64,000 bases of DNA from UKL13-2 sp038206765 (GTDB lineage: Bacteria > Pseudomonadota > Gammaproteobacteria > Burkholderiales > Usitatibacteraceae): contig JBBRAM010000002.1 in NCBI GenBank assembly GCA_038206765.1, forward strand, positions 1-64,000. The letters are read 5' to 3'. Made by a program: the position numbers and the translations under genes. Under the pieces are notes generated by a model. The model made no database searches and was not told the DNA's origin. It saw only the letters and a program-made list of their open reading frames with translations. This document shows, one piece after another, positions 53,073 to 62,387 of the stretch (its first letter is position 1; each line of letters opens with the position of its first letter).

Positions 53073-53762
53073 ATTGTGACTCGGCGGTTCTTGACGACAT
53101 ATTTTCGTTCCATAGAGTCCGTTTAGTTGTATTTGGGTGCGATTGGAGGCCAACCGATAACCTGATTAGGGGATAGGGATAAAAATTGTTAAACAATTCA
53201 ATTTTTGACGCTTAAAATGGGGTGTGACTCAATATAGCGTCACCGCCCTTCGGGAGTAGGCGTTGTCCCGTCCCACTGGGCCGATATTTCGAACGACCGA
53301 AACAGCGCATTGCAGCGTATGTGGCGTAAGCTAGCAGCCGGTTTTAATGAACTATCTGGGAGAGTAATTGACGAGCGCTGGTTTTTTGGGCTTGCTGCAT
53401 TGAATTTGAATATCGACGGTCGGTGAACGTCCGCAGGCTGTAATATAGTTGGTATAGCTTGTTGAGCTGTAAAGTTGAAAAAGTTTGACAATGTCGTTCA
53501 TTGATAAACAGGATCCACTAGAAAATCTAAAGCGATGGTTTTGTTGACTCGGCATTCGAAAGTATTGAAGGTCGCACCGTTCACTCTCCGCTGATTCATT
53601 GAATAGCTTGGGTGGAAATGATCCGGCCACTTCATACTTAACGGTGCGTGATTGAAAATACAAACAGGCATCAAACTAAACACCGAAATCACTGAAAAGG
53701 TCCGCGCCCGTCTAGCTCAATGTTGCGGCCCAAGGAGTACTGAATTGAACATCCTCCAATCC
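53073..53762. other. long intergenic region before the FN3-repeat gene
   Basis: About 690 bases. It contains the palindrome AATTGTT-A-AACAATT at 53184-53198, but no convincing gene, no GG-N10-GC promoter and no GC-rich terminator. Small frames on the minus strand (53240-53692) have no coding character. A leader for the following giant gene may lie here. Confidence 0.45.
53184..53198. promoter_or_regulatory. perfect palindrome AATTGTT-A-AACAATT
   Basis: A 7-1-7 inverted repeat about 110 bases behind prsT, followed by a T-rich stretch. It may be an operator for the downstream gene; the AT-only stem makes a terminator unlikely. Confidence 0.3.
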
Positions 53763-56700
53763 ATGTTTAGTCGTTTCATAGAGGGCGCAGCCATCTCCTG
53801 CCAGCCTATCGGTAGATTCGAACGTTTTTTTTGCAAACGCGACGTTAGACCAAAATGTGGTCCTGACCATAGTTTAAAACGTAATTCCGCAAAGGGCCCT
53901 CAGAATTCGTCCGTGTTTAAAAACGTCCTAGCCGTCATTGGTTTGTCTGCGTTACTTTTTTGCGGGCTTACGCAGGCACAGACGCCTGGGGTGCCAACGG
54001 GCATAACCGCCGCGGCTTCGAATCAAATCGCGACAGTTAGTTTTACGCCATCTGCGTCCGGTGGTACGGCAACCAGCTTTACGGTGACGGCAAGCCCCGG
54101 CGGTGCGACGGTTAGCGGCCTATCCTCACCGCTAATTTTGACCTGCTTAACGAACGGTGTGTCGTACACTTTTACGGTAACAGCAACGAACGGATCTGGG
54201 ACAAGCGCAGTCTCAACACCTTCGAATTCCGTTATGCCGACTGGTGCTCCGACTGCTCCTGGCGCTCCAACCACTGTCACTGCAACCGGGGGAAACACCA
54301 CTGCGTCCGTCAGCTTTACAACGCCAGCGAGCGATGGTGGAAGCGCAATCCTCGATTACACCGTAACTTCGACGCCGAGCGGCATAACCGCCACCCTTGC
54401 CTCAGGTCCAATAACCGTCAGCGGTCTTACCAACGGAACTGCCTACACCTTCGCCGTCACTGCCAGAAACGCAATCGGCTCTAGTGTTGCGTCAGCCGCT
54501 TCCAACAGTGTTACCCCTGCCGCAGCGCCGCCTGTGGCACCAGGAGCCCCAACGATTGGAACGGCAACGCCCGGCAATAGCAGTGCTACTGTCACTTTCA
54601 CTGCGCCGGCCAGCAACGGCGGCAGCGCAATCCTTGATTACACCGCCACTGCAACAGACGGCGTATCGACCTTTACGCAGGTATTGCCGGGACCTACGGC
54701 CGCTCCGATCACTGTTAACGGGCTGACGAACGGAACTGCGTACACATTGACGGTCAGAGCAAGGAACGTTGTTGGTACAGGCTCGGCCTCTGCTCCGTCG
54801 AATACCGTAACCCCAGCCTCATTGCCGGGCGCGCCGACAGCGGTAAGCGCAGTTGGAGGAAATGCCAGTGCGACGGTTTCGTTTGCGGCGCCAGCTAGCA
54901 ATGGGGGCAGCCCAATTATCAACTACAAAGTAACCGCTTCGCCGGGCGGCGCGAATATCACTGGCAATTCAACCATGTTGACGGTTTTGGGCTTGACCAA
55001 CGGCACTGCCTATACCTTCACTGTCGTTGCAATCAATGCGATTGGGACAGGCCCAGCTTCTTCGCCAGCTAGCAACCCTGTGACACCGGCAACTGTTCCA
55101 AATGCCCCCACCATCATCTCAGCCTCAGCTGGTGATCAAACTGCGACTGTAAACTTCAACGCCCCTGCCGTAAACGGTGGCAGTCCGGTAACAAGCTATA
55201 CCGTCACCTCCAATCCAGCCGGCGGGACGATCAGCGGGCCAGCAAGCCCGTTAACGGTAACAGGCTTGACTAATGGTGTCGCCTACACGTTTACGGTAAC
55301 GGCAACCAACGCTGTCGGCACGGGTGCAGCCTCGACGCCAACGAGTTCAGTCACGCCAGCTACGGTGCCGAATGCACCGGCCGTTGGCGCGGTTATCGCC
55401 GGCAACGCCAGTGTCTCAGTCAGCTTCACACCGCCCGCATTCAACGGCGGTCGGCCAATCAGTGGCTATACGGTCACTTCCAACCCCGGTAATCTGGTCG
55501 GTGCTGGTATCACAAGCCCCATAACCGTGTCAGGCCTCACCAATGGCCAAGCCTATACTTTCACCGTCACCGCGACTAACAGCCTCGGTGTGGGTCTGCC
55601 ATCGGCAGCGTCGGTAAGCGCCACGCCGCAAGCCACTCTCCCGGGGGCCCCAACCATCGGTACAGCAGCCGTTGTTGGCCAAACCCAAACCGCCAATGTG
55701 ACTTTCTCTGCGCCGGCAAGCAATGGCGGTAGTCCGATCACGCGTTACGACGTGACATCAAGCCCGGGCGGTTTGACTAATTTCGGGGCATCATCACCCA
55801 TTACCGTCGCTGGCTTGACCTACGGTGTTGCTTATACCTTTGCCGTGACGGCAACCAATATTGCCGGAACCGGCGTCGCTTCAGCCACTTCTAATAGCGT
55901 CACACCCGCCACGGTACCCAGCGCGCCGACTATTGGCGCGGCCACCGCAGGCAACGGCATGGCATCTGTCACCTTCACCGCGCCTGCGAGCAACGGTGGC
56001 AGCGCCATACTTACCTATACAGCAACCTCAACACCGTCGGGGATAACTGCAACCGGAACCACAAGTCCGCTGGTGCTTACTGGCTTGACGAACGGAACAG
56101 CGTACACATTTACGGTACTCGCGAACAACGTATTAGGTGCTGGTGCATTATCGGCCGCATCAAACAGCGTCACCCCCCAAGCTGTTGCGCCAAACGCACC
56201 GTCGATTGGCACGGCAACCGCGGGCAATCAATTCGCCGATGTCACATTTACCGCACCGAACAACAATGGCGGAAGTGTAATCCTCGACTACACCGTTACC
56301 GCATCGCCAGGAGGCCAAAGCGTTACCGGCACGACCAGCCCATTGCGTGTCTTGAGCTTGACCAACGGGACGAGTTACACGTTTACAGTTGTGGCCAGAA
56401 ATATAATTGGGTCCAGTGTGTCGTCTGGTCCTTCTAATGGCGTTATCCCGGCCACAGCACCGGGCGCACCAACAATTGGTACGGCAACGCCGGGATTCGC
56501 GAGCGCAACCGTATCGTTTGCGGCACCGGCCAGCAACGGTGGGCGGCCTATCACCAGCTACACGGTGGTGGCAAATCCGGGTGGAATAGCCGCGTCTGGG
56601 GCAGCAAGTCCGCTCACTGTTTCAGGGCTGACCGCGGGCGTTTCCTACACCTTCACTGTTCTTGCAAACAATGGCGTAGCCAACAGCCCACCATCCGCGG

Positions 56701-58787
56701 CCTCGAATGCCGTAACCCCGCTTGATCTTGCCCCGAATGCGCCACGATCTGTTTCGGCAACAGCAGGAAACACGTTGGCAATCATTTCGTTTGTGCCGCC
56801 GGTTGCAAATGGTGGCTCGCCTGTTTCAAGCTACACCGTCACCGCCAGCCCGGGTGCAGCTACCGCGACTGGTTCTGGCAGTCCATTGGTTGTATCAAAT
56901 CTCACGAATGGCACAAGCTATATCTTTACTGTCACCGCAACAAATGTGGCAGGAATTAGCGTGGCGTCGGCACCTTCAAACGCCGTTACGCCAGCGCTGC
57001 CAGTCGCAATATCGAGTGCGTCCGCTACGACGTTTAATATCGGTGCAAGTGGTAAATTTACGGTGACGACTAGCGGCGGGGCAGCGCCGCAGTTCGCCCT
57101 AGTTGGTGCATTGCCATCAGGCGTCAAATTCGCTGCTGCAACCGGTGTGCTTGGCGGTGTTCCGGCGGCGGGCACGGTTGGTGACTACATACTATCGATT
57201 AGTGCAATTGAGGCCGGCGTTGCAAGTGCTGCGCAGTCGTTTACGTTAACGGTTGCCAAAGGCAATCAAGTGATTTCGTTTACAAATCCGGGTACTCGTA
57301 GTTTGCAATCGTCGCCCGTCCTAGCATTAACAGCGGTCTCATCATCGGGCTCGATGCCGACATTGAATTCGCTCACCGATTCGGTGTGTAGCGTGACGGG
57401 CGGTTCGATCAACTTGCTCGCGGTGGGCAGCTGTACGATCCAGGCTTCATTGGATGCCAACAACAGCTATAACGCAGCTCTTCCAGTTACGCAAACATTT
57501 ACCGTGGCGAGCGCGGCTGCGCAGCAGCCACAAACCATCGTGTTTAACCCCCTCCCGAACCGGACAGCAGCGGGCGGAACATTGGTGGTGGCAGCCAGTG
57601 GCGGTGCGTCCGGAAACCCGGTCGCATTTTTCTCAACCACCCCGGCTGTGTGTACGATTGCTAGCAACAACTTTGTGACCTTAACCGGTGAACTCGGTGC
57701 ATGCAGCATTGTTGCCAGCCAGGCCGGTAGTGCAAGCTTTTTGCCTGCCACGCCCGTCACGCAAAATTTCCTGGTAACTGCTTCAGTGCTCCAACCGCTC
57801 TCGCAGCGGGGTGGAGTTGATGTCGACGGCAGCGGGCTCAGCGCGCTGGTGCTGCGCTCTACAACTGGCGCGTTGCAAATGGGGCGCTTGGTGAATTTTG
57901 TGTTCCAGTTCACGGCGCAGTCCGATCCGGGTTCTTCATTCCGCACGCTGGGTGCACTGGATTTCCGGGGGTCTGGAAAATCAGATTTGGTGTTCCAAAA
58001 TATCGTGCAAACAGACGGCTTCGGTGATGTCTTCATTTGGGACAACTTCGTTCCGGGCACGGAGCATCTCCTGCGCAGCGTTAAGCGTACGTGGGATGTT
58101 CAGGCTGTCGGCGATCTCGATGGAGATGGTTTCGGTGATTTGGTCTGGCGCTACATTACGCCCGATACGCCGGATACAGGCGTCTCCTACATTTGGTTTA
58201 CCGACGGTAAAGGTGTGAAGCAAGTTCGCAAACGTGGCGGTGCACCGTTGGATTGGAAACTGCTCGGTGCAGCCGATATTAACAACGACGGCGCAGCTGA
58301 TATGCTTTATATCAATCCCGTTAATCAAATTCGCGTGCTGATGGCGACGCCGTCGCGCACCTGCGCAAACTTAAATGCGGGTTCGATACCGGCAGGTTTT
58401 GTAGCATTGAAGGCAGCAGATTTTACCGGCAAAGGCCGTGCTGACATCCTAGTCCGTAACGCGACAAATGGGCAAGCGGGCTTGATATCGTTGGATGCGC
58501 GCGGCTTGACGTTGCCAGCACCAATCGCCAATCCTGACGATCCCAACGCATCTTGTACGCCCAGTTCGCTTGTGGTTGGCAATACCTTTATCGCACTCCC
58601 AGATACCGATCCAACGTGGCAATTTTTTGCCTCAGGCGATTTCAACGGCGATGGCGTCATGGATATTGTTTTCCGCAAGCCCGACGGCACACTCGTTTTG
58701 TGGTTGATGAGTAGCAGCGCCCCGTCGAATCCGATTATTTTGATGAATGCGGGAACGGTGGCGGATGGGTTTAATATCCAGCCGTGA
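53763..58787 (+). CDS. giant secreted FN3-repeat protein with C-terminal FG-GAP/VCBS repeats
   Basis: About 1674 residues from the ATG at 53763. The start is unresolved: a GTG at 53913 would begin directly with a signal peptide (FKNVLAVIGLSALLFCGLTQAQ), and a TTG at 53652 is also open. Eleven fibronectin type III domains of about 90 residues follow, each ending in a variant of GLTNGTAYTFTVTATN...NSVTPA. Then come a putative Ig domain (He_PIG type; PQFALVGALPSGVKF), two further Ig-like segments with cysteine pairs, and four to five FG-GAP/VCBS-type calcium-binding repeats (DLDGDGFGDLVW, DINNDGAADMLY, DFNGDGVMDIVF). No PEP-CTERM tail or sorting motif is present. A matrix or adhesion protein bound to EPS is the best guess. 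Confidence 0.82.
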   Translation: MFSRFIEGAAISCQPIGRFERFFCKRDVRPKCGPDHSLKRNSAKGPQNSSVFKNVLAVIGLSALLFCGLTQAQTPGVPTGITAAASNQIATVSFTPSASGGTATSFTVTASPGGATVSGLSSPLILTCLTNGVSYTFTVTATNGSGTSAVSTPSNSVMPTGAPTAPGAPTTVTATGGNTTASVSFTTPASDGGSAILDYTVTSTPSGITATLASGPITVSGLTNGTAYTFAVTARNAIGSSVASAASNSVTPAAAPPVAPGAPTIGTATPGNSSATVTFTAPASNGGSAILDYTATATDGVSTFTQVLPGPTAAPITVNGLTNGTAYTLTVRARNVVGTGSASAPSNTVTPASLPGAPTAVSAVGGNASATVSFAAPASNGGSPIINYKVTASPGGANITGNSTMLTVLGLTNGTAYTFTVVAINAIGTGPASSPASNPVTPATVPNAPTIISASAGDQTATVNFNAPAVNGGSPVTSYTVTSNPAGGTISGPASPLTVTGLTNGVAYTFTVTATNAVGTGAASTPTSSVTPATVPNAPAVGAVIAGNASVSVSFTPPAFNGGRPISGYTVTSNPGNLVGAGITSPITVSGLTNGQAYTFTVTATNSLGVGLPSAASVSATPQATLPGAPTIGTAAVVGQTQTANVTFSAPASNGGSPITRYDVTSSPGGLTNFGASSPITVAGLTYGVAYTFAVTATNIAGTGVASATSNSVTPATVPSAPTIGAATAGNGMASVTFTAPASNGGSAILTYTATSTPSGITATGTTSPLVLTGLTNGTAYTFTVLANNVLGAGALSAASNSVTPQAVAPNAPSIGTATAGNQFADVTFTAPNNNGGSVILDYTVTASPGGQSVTGTTSPLRVLSLTNGTSYTFTVVARNIIGSSVSSGPSNGVIPATAPGAPTIGTATPGFASATVSFAAPASNGGRPITSYTVVANPGGIAASGAASPLTVSGLTAGVSYTFTVLANNGVANSPPSAASNAVTPLDLAPNAPRSVSATAGNTLAIISFVPPVANGGSPVSSYTVTASPGAATATGSGSPLVVSNLTNGTSYIFTVTATNVAGISVASAPSNAVTPALPVAISSASATTFNIGASGKFTVTTSGGAAPQFALVGALPSGVKFAAATGVLGGVPAAGTVGDYILSISAIEAGVASAAQSFTLTVAKGNQVISFTNPGTRSLQSSPVLALTAVSSSGSMPTLNSLTDSVCSVTGGSINLLAVGSCTIQASLDANNSYNAALPVTQTFTVASAAAQQPQTIVFNPLPNRTAAGGTLVVAASGGASGNPVAFFSTTPAVCTIASNNFVTLTGELGACSIVASQAGSASFLPATPVTQNFLVTASVLQPLSQRGGVDVDGSGLSALVLRSTTGALQMGRLVNFVFQFTAQSDPGSSFRTLGALDFRGSGKSDLVFQNIVQTDGFGDVFIWDNFVPGTEHLLRSVKRTWDVQAVGDLDGDGFGDLVWRYITPDTPDTGVSYIWFTDGKGVKQVRKRGGAPLDWKLLGAADINNDGAADMLYINPVNQIRVLMATPSRTCANLNAGSIPAGFVALKAADFTGKGRADILVRNATNGQAGLISLDARGLTLPAPIANPDDPNASCTPSSLVVGNTFIALPDTDPTWQFFASGDFNGDGVMDIVFRKPDGTLVLWLMSSSAPSNPIILMNAGTVADGFNIQP
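53990..57000 (+). repeat. eleven tandem FN3-coding units of about 270 bp
   Basis: The DNA repeats in units of roughly 270 bases. Each unit encodes an AP-x-AP-x-I...GGSPI-x-x-YTVT...GLTNG-x-x-YTFTV core, but at the DNA level the units differ clearly, so they are old or diverged duplications. It is a site where recombination or assembly collapse could change the copy number. Confidence 0.85.
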
Positions 58788-58810
58788 CCATGAAGCCGTC
58801 GACTGCCAAG

Positions 58811-58841
58811 ACAAGCCCCGGTTGTTAGGGGCTTGTTTTTT
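58811..58841 (+). terminator. rho-independent terminator after the FN3-repeat gene
   Basis: Stem ACAAGCCCC / GGGGCTTGT followed by six T. It separates the giant gene from glmS. Confidence 0.88.
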
Positions 58842-58937
58842 GACTGCAAAAATTGCGCACGAAGCGCCGTTTTTTCGGTCCTTGTTATCAATACCTATTT
58901 TTAATCCAATATATAACCAAACAACTAGAGGCTTAAT

Positions 58938-60764
58938 ATGTGCGGCATTGTCGGCGGCATCGCCAAAAGAAACATCGTTCCGATTCTGACGGAAGGCCTG
59001 CGTCGGCTCGAATATCGCGGTTATGACTCGGCCGGCATAGCGGTGATAAATGACGGCATCAAGCGCGTGCGTCGGGTGGGACGTGTTTCCGAAATGGAAG
59101 CAGGCATCGTTGCTGAAGGGCTGGTTGGTGTGTTGGGGATTGGCCATACGCGTTGGGCAACTCACGGTGGAGTGACCGAATTTAATGCCCATCCGCATGT
59201 GTCGCGCGAAGAAATCGCCGTGGTGCATAACGGTATTATTGAAAACCATGAATCTCAACGTGAGCGGCTAAAGGGCTTGGGCTACCAGTTTGAATCGCAA
59301 ACCGATACCGAAGTGATCGCGCATTTGGTGCATCATTATTTCAAGGAATCGGATGATTTATTTGTCGCTACCCAGCGCGCCGTTCAAGATTTGCACGGCG
59401 CATATGCAATCGGTGTGGTGTCGTTGCGGGATCCGACCATGATGGCTTGCGCCCGAATTGGTTGCCCACTGTTGATTGGCGTTGGTGACGGCGAAAACTT
59501 TATTGCGTCGGACGTTTCGGCCATTTTGCCCGTTACGCGGCGCGTGATGTATTTGGAGGAGGGCGATGTCGCGGCATTACGACTCAATAGCATCGCCGTC
59601 GTCGATAAGGACGGAAAATCGGTTGAGCGTGCGATTCATCTTTCGACGGTTACCGATGATGCAAACGACCTCGGCCCCTATCAGCATTTTATGCAAAAGG
59701 AAATCCACGAGCAGCCCCGTGCGGTCGCTGATACGCTTGACGCGGTGTTGACTGACGGCATCACGAGTTCGCATTTTGGCGAAGATGCAGGAATGATTTT
59801 TAAAGATATCAACGCGGTTTTGATTTTGGCTTCCGGTACCAGTTCGTATTCCTCGATGGTCGCCAAACAATGGATCGAATCCATTGCCAAAATTCCGTGC
59901 AATATCGAGTTGGGGCACGAGTACCGGTATCGCGATTCGATTCCCAATCCGCGCCAGCTTGTCGTAACGATCTCGCAATCTGGCGAAACGCTAGACACAA
60001 TGGAAGCGCTAAAACGCGCCAAACAACTGGGGCATGAATACACGCTATCTATCTGCAATGTCCGCGAGAGCGCCATTCCGCGCGCTTCTCGGCTGGTTTG
60101 CTATACCCGTGCTGGAGCAGAAATTGGTGTTGCCTCGACTAAAGCATTTACAACGCAACTGGCGGCCTTATTTACGTTGACGTTGGCAATTGCCAAGGAG
60201 CGCGGAAAATTAAGCGCAAAAGATGAAGCTGATTATTTGGAGCAACTTCGTTTTGTTCCAGGGAGCGTGCAGCACGCGTTGAATTTAGAGCCGCAAATTA
60301 TCGAATGGGCGAAAAAATTCACGCAAAAAAATCACGCACTATTTTTGGGGCGCGGTATTCACTATCCCATCGCCCTAGAAGGCGCGTTGAAGCTCAAAGA
60401 AATTTCCTACATCCACGCTGAAGCCTATCCGGCGGGTGAGTTGAAGCATGGCCCGCTGGCCTTGGTCGATGCCAATATGCCCGTGGTGGTTATCGCGCCA
60501 AACGATTCGCTGCTCGAAAAAGTAAAATCGAATATGCAAGAGGTCAGCGCACGTGGTGGCGAATTGTTTGTACTCGCCGATTTGGATAGCCATTTCACCG
60601 AATCTGACCGCGTGCATGTCATCCGGACGCCACGCCATGCCGGCGTTTTGTCGCCGATTATTCATGCGATACCCGTTCAGCTACTGGCGTATCACACAGC
60701 ATTGTTGCGTGGCACAGATGTTGACAAGCCGCGCAATTTGGCAAAATCGGTCACTGTGGAATAG
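58938..60764 (+). CDS. glmS: glutamine-fructose-6-phosphate aminotransferase (isomerising)
   Basis: 608 residues, full length. The N-terminal class II glutaminase starts CGIVGGIAKRN with Cys2 as nucleophile and has GIGHTRWATHG and HNGIIENH. Two SIS sugar-isomerase domains follow, with LASGTSSYSS and TISQSGETLDT, and the C-terminal end KPRNLAKSVTVE. It makes glucosamine-6-phosphate for peptidoglycan and, here, for UDP-GlcNAc used in EPS. It is a housekeeping enzyme; its place at the edge of the EPS locus may reflect need for amino-sugar supply. Confidence 0.96.
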   Translation: MCGIVGGIAKRNIVPILTEGLRRLEYRGYDSAGIAVINDGIKRVRRVGRVSEMEAGIVAEGLVGVLGIGHTRWATHGGVTEFNAHPHVSREEIAVVHNGIIENHESQRERLKGLGYQFESQTDTEVIAHLVHHYFKESDDLFVATQRAVQDLHGAYAIGVVSLRDPTMMACARIGCPLLIGVGDGENFIASDVSAILPVTRRVMYLEEGDVAALRLNSIAVVDKDGKSVERAIHLSTVTDDANDLGPYQHFMQKEIHEQPRAVADTLDAVLTDGITSSHFGEDAGMIFKDINAVLILASGTSSYSSMVAKQWIESIAKIPCNIELGHEYRYRDSIPNPRQLVVTISQSGETLDTMEALKRAKQLGHEYTLSICNVRESAIPRASRLVCYTRAGAEIGVASTKAFTTQLAALFTLTLAIAKERGKLSAKDEADYLEQLRFVPGSVQHALNLEPQIIEWAKKFTQKNHALFLGRGIHYPIALEGALKLKEISYIHAEAYPAGELKHGPLALVDANMPVVVIAPNDSLLEKVKSNMQEVSARGGELFVLADLDSHFTESDRVHVIRTPRHAGVLSPIIHAIPVQLLAYHTALLRGTDVDKPRNLAKSVTVE

Positions 60765-60822
60765 GGCGAGGACAGGGCGAACATGGCGCGAAAATGGCGC
60801 GGAACCCTCTAAAGCCCAAGCC

Positions 60823-61779
60823 ATGAAGGTATTGGTTACTGGTAGTGCCGGACATTTAGGCGAGGCCCTGATGCGTACGTTGCGGGCAAAAAATATAGAA
60901 GCCGTTGGCATCGATATTTTGCCTTCACCATTCACAACAGTGGTTGGTTCGCTCGCTAACCGTGAGCTTGTGAAAGCTTGTATGTTCCGGGTTGATGCTG
61001 TCATTCATTCGGCAACGCTGCACAAACCGCATGTCGAAACGCATTCACGCCAAGATTTTGTTGACACGAATATCAGCGGCACCCTGAATCTGCTCGAGGA
61101 ATCGGTAGCGCAGGGTGTTCGCTCGTTCGTCTATACAAGCACCACCAGCGTTTTTGGTGATGCGCTCGTACCTGCGCCAGGCGAACCAACGGTGTGGATC
61201 ACAGAGGATGTCAAACCGATCCCCAAAAATATTTATGGCGTTACCAAAACGGCGGCGGAGAATTTGTGCGAGCTCTTTCATCGCAACCAAAAACTAAATT
61301 GCATCATATTGCGCACGTCTCGGTTTTTTCCAGAGATTGACGATAATCCGGCGATGGCTGAGCGCTATACAGATAGCAACATCAAGCTCAATGAATATTT
61401 ATACCGGCGTGTCGATATTGAAGACGTCGTCAGCGCTCATTTGCTTGCAATCGAAAAAGCACCCAGCATAGGCTTTGATCGCCTGATTATCAGCGCAACG
61501 ACACCCTTTCAGCAGCATGATTTGGCTGAGCTGAGTAAGAATGCGCCACAGGTTCTTGCTCGGTATTTCCCGCAATACCTCGATATTTATGCAAAACATC
61601 AGTGGCAAATGTTTCCGGCCATTGATCGTGTCTACGTCAACAGCCGCGCGTTACAAACTCTGGGCTGGAAGCCGGAACACGATTTTGTAACTCTGCTCGA
61701 AAGCGTGCGAGTGAATGCGGATTTCCGTAGTCCGCTGGCGCAGTTGACCGGAAAAAAAGGTTATCACGCGGCTCTGTAG
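60823..61779 (+). CDS. NAD(P)-dependent epimerase/dehydratase family protein
   Basis: 318 residues of the extended short-chain dehydrogenase family. It starts MKVLVTGSAGHLGEAL (dinucleotide motif GxxGxxG), has HSATLHKPHVETHSRQDFVDTN, YTSTTSVFGDA and the active-site YGVTKTAAE (YxxxK). The C-terminal substrate region (about 190-318) does not point to a known sugar. The ATG at 60823 is chosen because family homology begins there; the frame is open to 60553, inside glmS. It may modify a nucleotide sugar, but a housekeeping role unrelated to EPS cannot be excluded. Confidence 0.82.
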   Translation: MKVLVTGSAGHLGEALMRTLRAKNIEAVGIDILPSPFTTVVGSLANRELVKACMFRVDAVIHSATLHKPHVETHSRQDFVDTNISGTLNLLEESVAQGVRSFVYTSTTSVFGDALVPAPGEPTVWITEDVKPIPKNIYGVTKTAAENLCELFHRNQKLNCIILRTSRFFPEIDDNPAMAERYTDSNIKLNEYLYRRVDIEDVVSAHLLAIEKAPSIGFDRLIISATTPFQQHDLAELSKNAPQVLARYFPQYLDIYAKHQWQMFPAIDRVYVNSRALQTLGWKPEHDFVTLLESVRVNADFRSPLAQLTGKKGYHAAL

Positions 61780-61852
61780 AAGGCAAATGTTCGTCGCGCC
61801 ATTTGCTGAAAATCCGCGCCAGTGCTAGAGTTTGACGAAGGGCAGCCGTTCT

Positions 61853-62266
61853 CTAAACTGCGCAGAAAATTTCCCGCGTAAGCGTAATCATCTTCAAAAT
61901 TCGCGCGTCGCCAATGTTGTAATACATCTTCGTTCCGTCTTTGCGGCCGTTGATCATGCCGCAGGCTTTGAGGATGCCCAAGTGCTGAGATATATTGCTC
62001 TGCGTGGTGCCGAGGGCATCGACAATCTCTTGCACGATCAATTCGCCCGACGATAGTAGGCAAAGTATTTTGATGCGCATCGGATGCGCCATCGCCTGCA
62101 TTGCAACGGCCGCTTGTTCGATGTTTTCGGACTTGCCAATCAGCGCAAAAATATCGGTCGGCATAGTTTCGATTGCCAATACTTTTTCCCCCGCAGTAAT
62201 TGCGGGTAGTTTTTGAGCGGGGGATCCGGTATTTTTTCGTTTGATGGCAGCGGCGAACGTAGACAT
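61853..62266 (-). CDS. ArsR-family regulator with SqrR/BigR-type cysteine pair
   Basis: 137 residues. An N-terminal extension (about 1-50) precedes a winged helix-turn-helix (about 52-125) with AMAHPMRIKIL, TTQSNISQHLGILKACGMI and RKDGTKMYYNI. The metal box ELCVC of classical ArsR sensors is absent (ELIVQ). C69 in ILCLL and C135 in REIFCAV are 66 residues apart, the same separation as the redox cysteines of the persulfide sensors SqrR (C41/C107) and BigR. It is divergent from soxC across a 120-base region holding a palindrome. ATG at 62266 has AGAAAG upstream. Confidence 0.85.
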   Translation of the reverse strand: MSTFAAAIKRKNTGSPAQKLPAITAGEKVLAIETMPTDIFALIGKSENIEQAAVAMQAMAHPMRIKILCLLSSGELIVQEIVDALGTTQSNISQHLGILKACGMINGRKDGTKMYYNIGDARILKMITLTREIFCAV

Positions 62267-62350
62267 AAATCTTTCTAGCAAACAAATAGGTTGGCAGATG
62301 CCGACAGATTACTTGACGGGCGCTTTCGTTGTCCATTAGACTTTTCTTAT

Positions 62351-62366
62351 ATTAGCGATTGCTAAT
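62351..62366. promoter_or_regulatory. inverted repeat ATTAGC-GATT-GCTAAT, likely operator of the ArsR-type regulator
   Basis: A perfect 6-4-6 palindrome 22 bases before the soxC start and 85 bases before the regulator start. ArsR-family repressors bind such AT-rich 12-2-12 or 6-4-6 sites, so it probably controls soxC. Confidence 0.6.
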
Positions 62367-62387
62367 GAATAGGCGCATCAAACAAGA

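Noticed and set aside
53990..57000. FN3-coding repeats considered as a CRISPR array or satellite
   Set aside because: The units are about 270 bases, diverged at DNA level, and stay in one open reading frame.
57467..58060. Long minus-strand open frame opposite the end of the FN3 protein
   Set aside because: It is the mirror of a coding region with repetitive, low-complexity composition; no ribosome site or family motif. Several like frames (54023-54301, 54638-54922, 58325-58891, 58632-59258) are rejected for the same reason.
61764..62336. 190-residue minus-strand frame overlapping the ArsR regulator
   Set aside because: Same strand, shifted frame; rich in Cys, His and Arg with no recognisable fold, whereas the other frame gives a clear ArsR protein.
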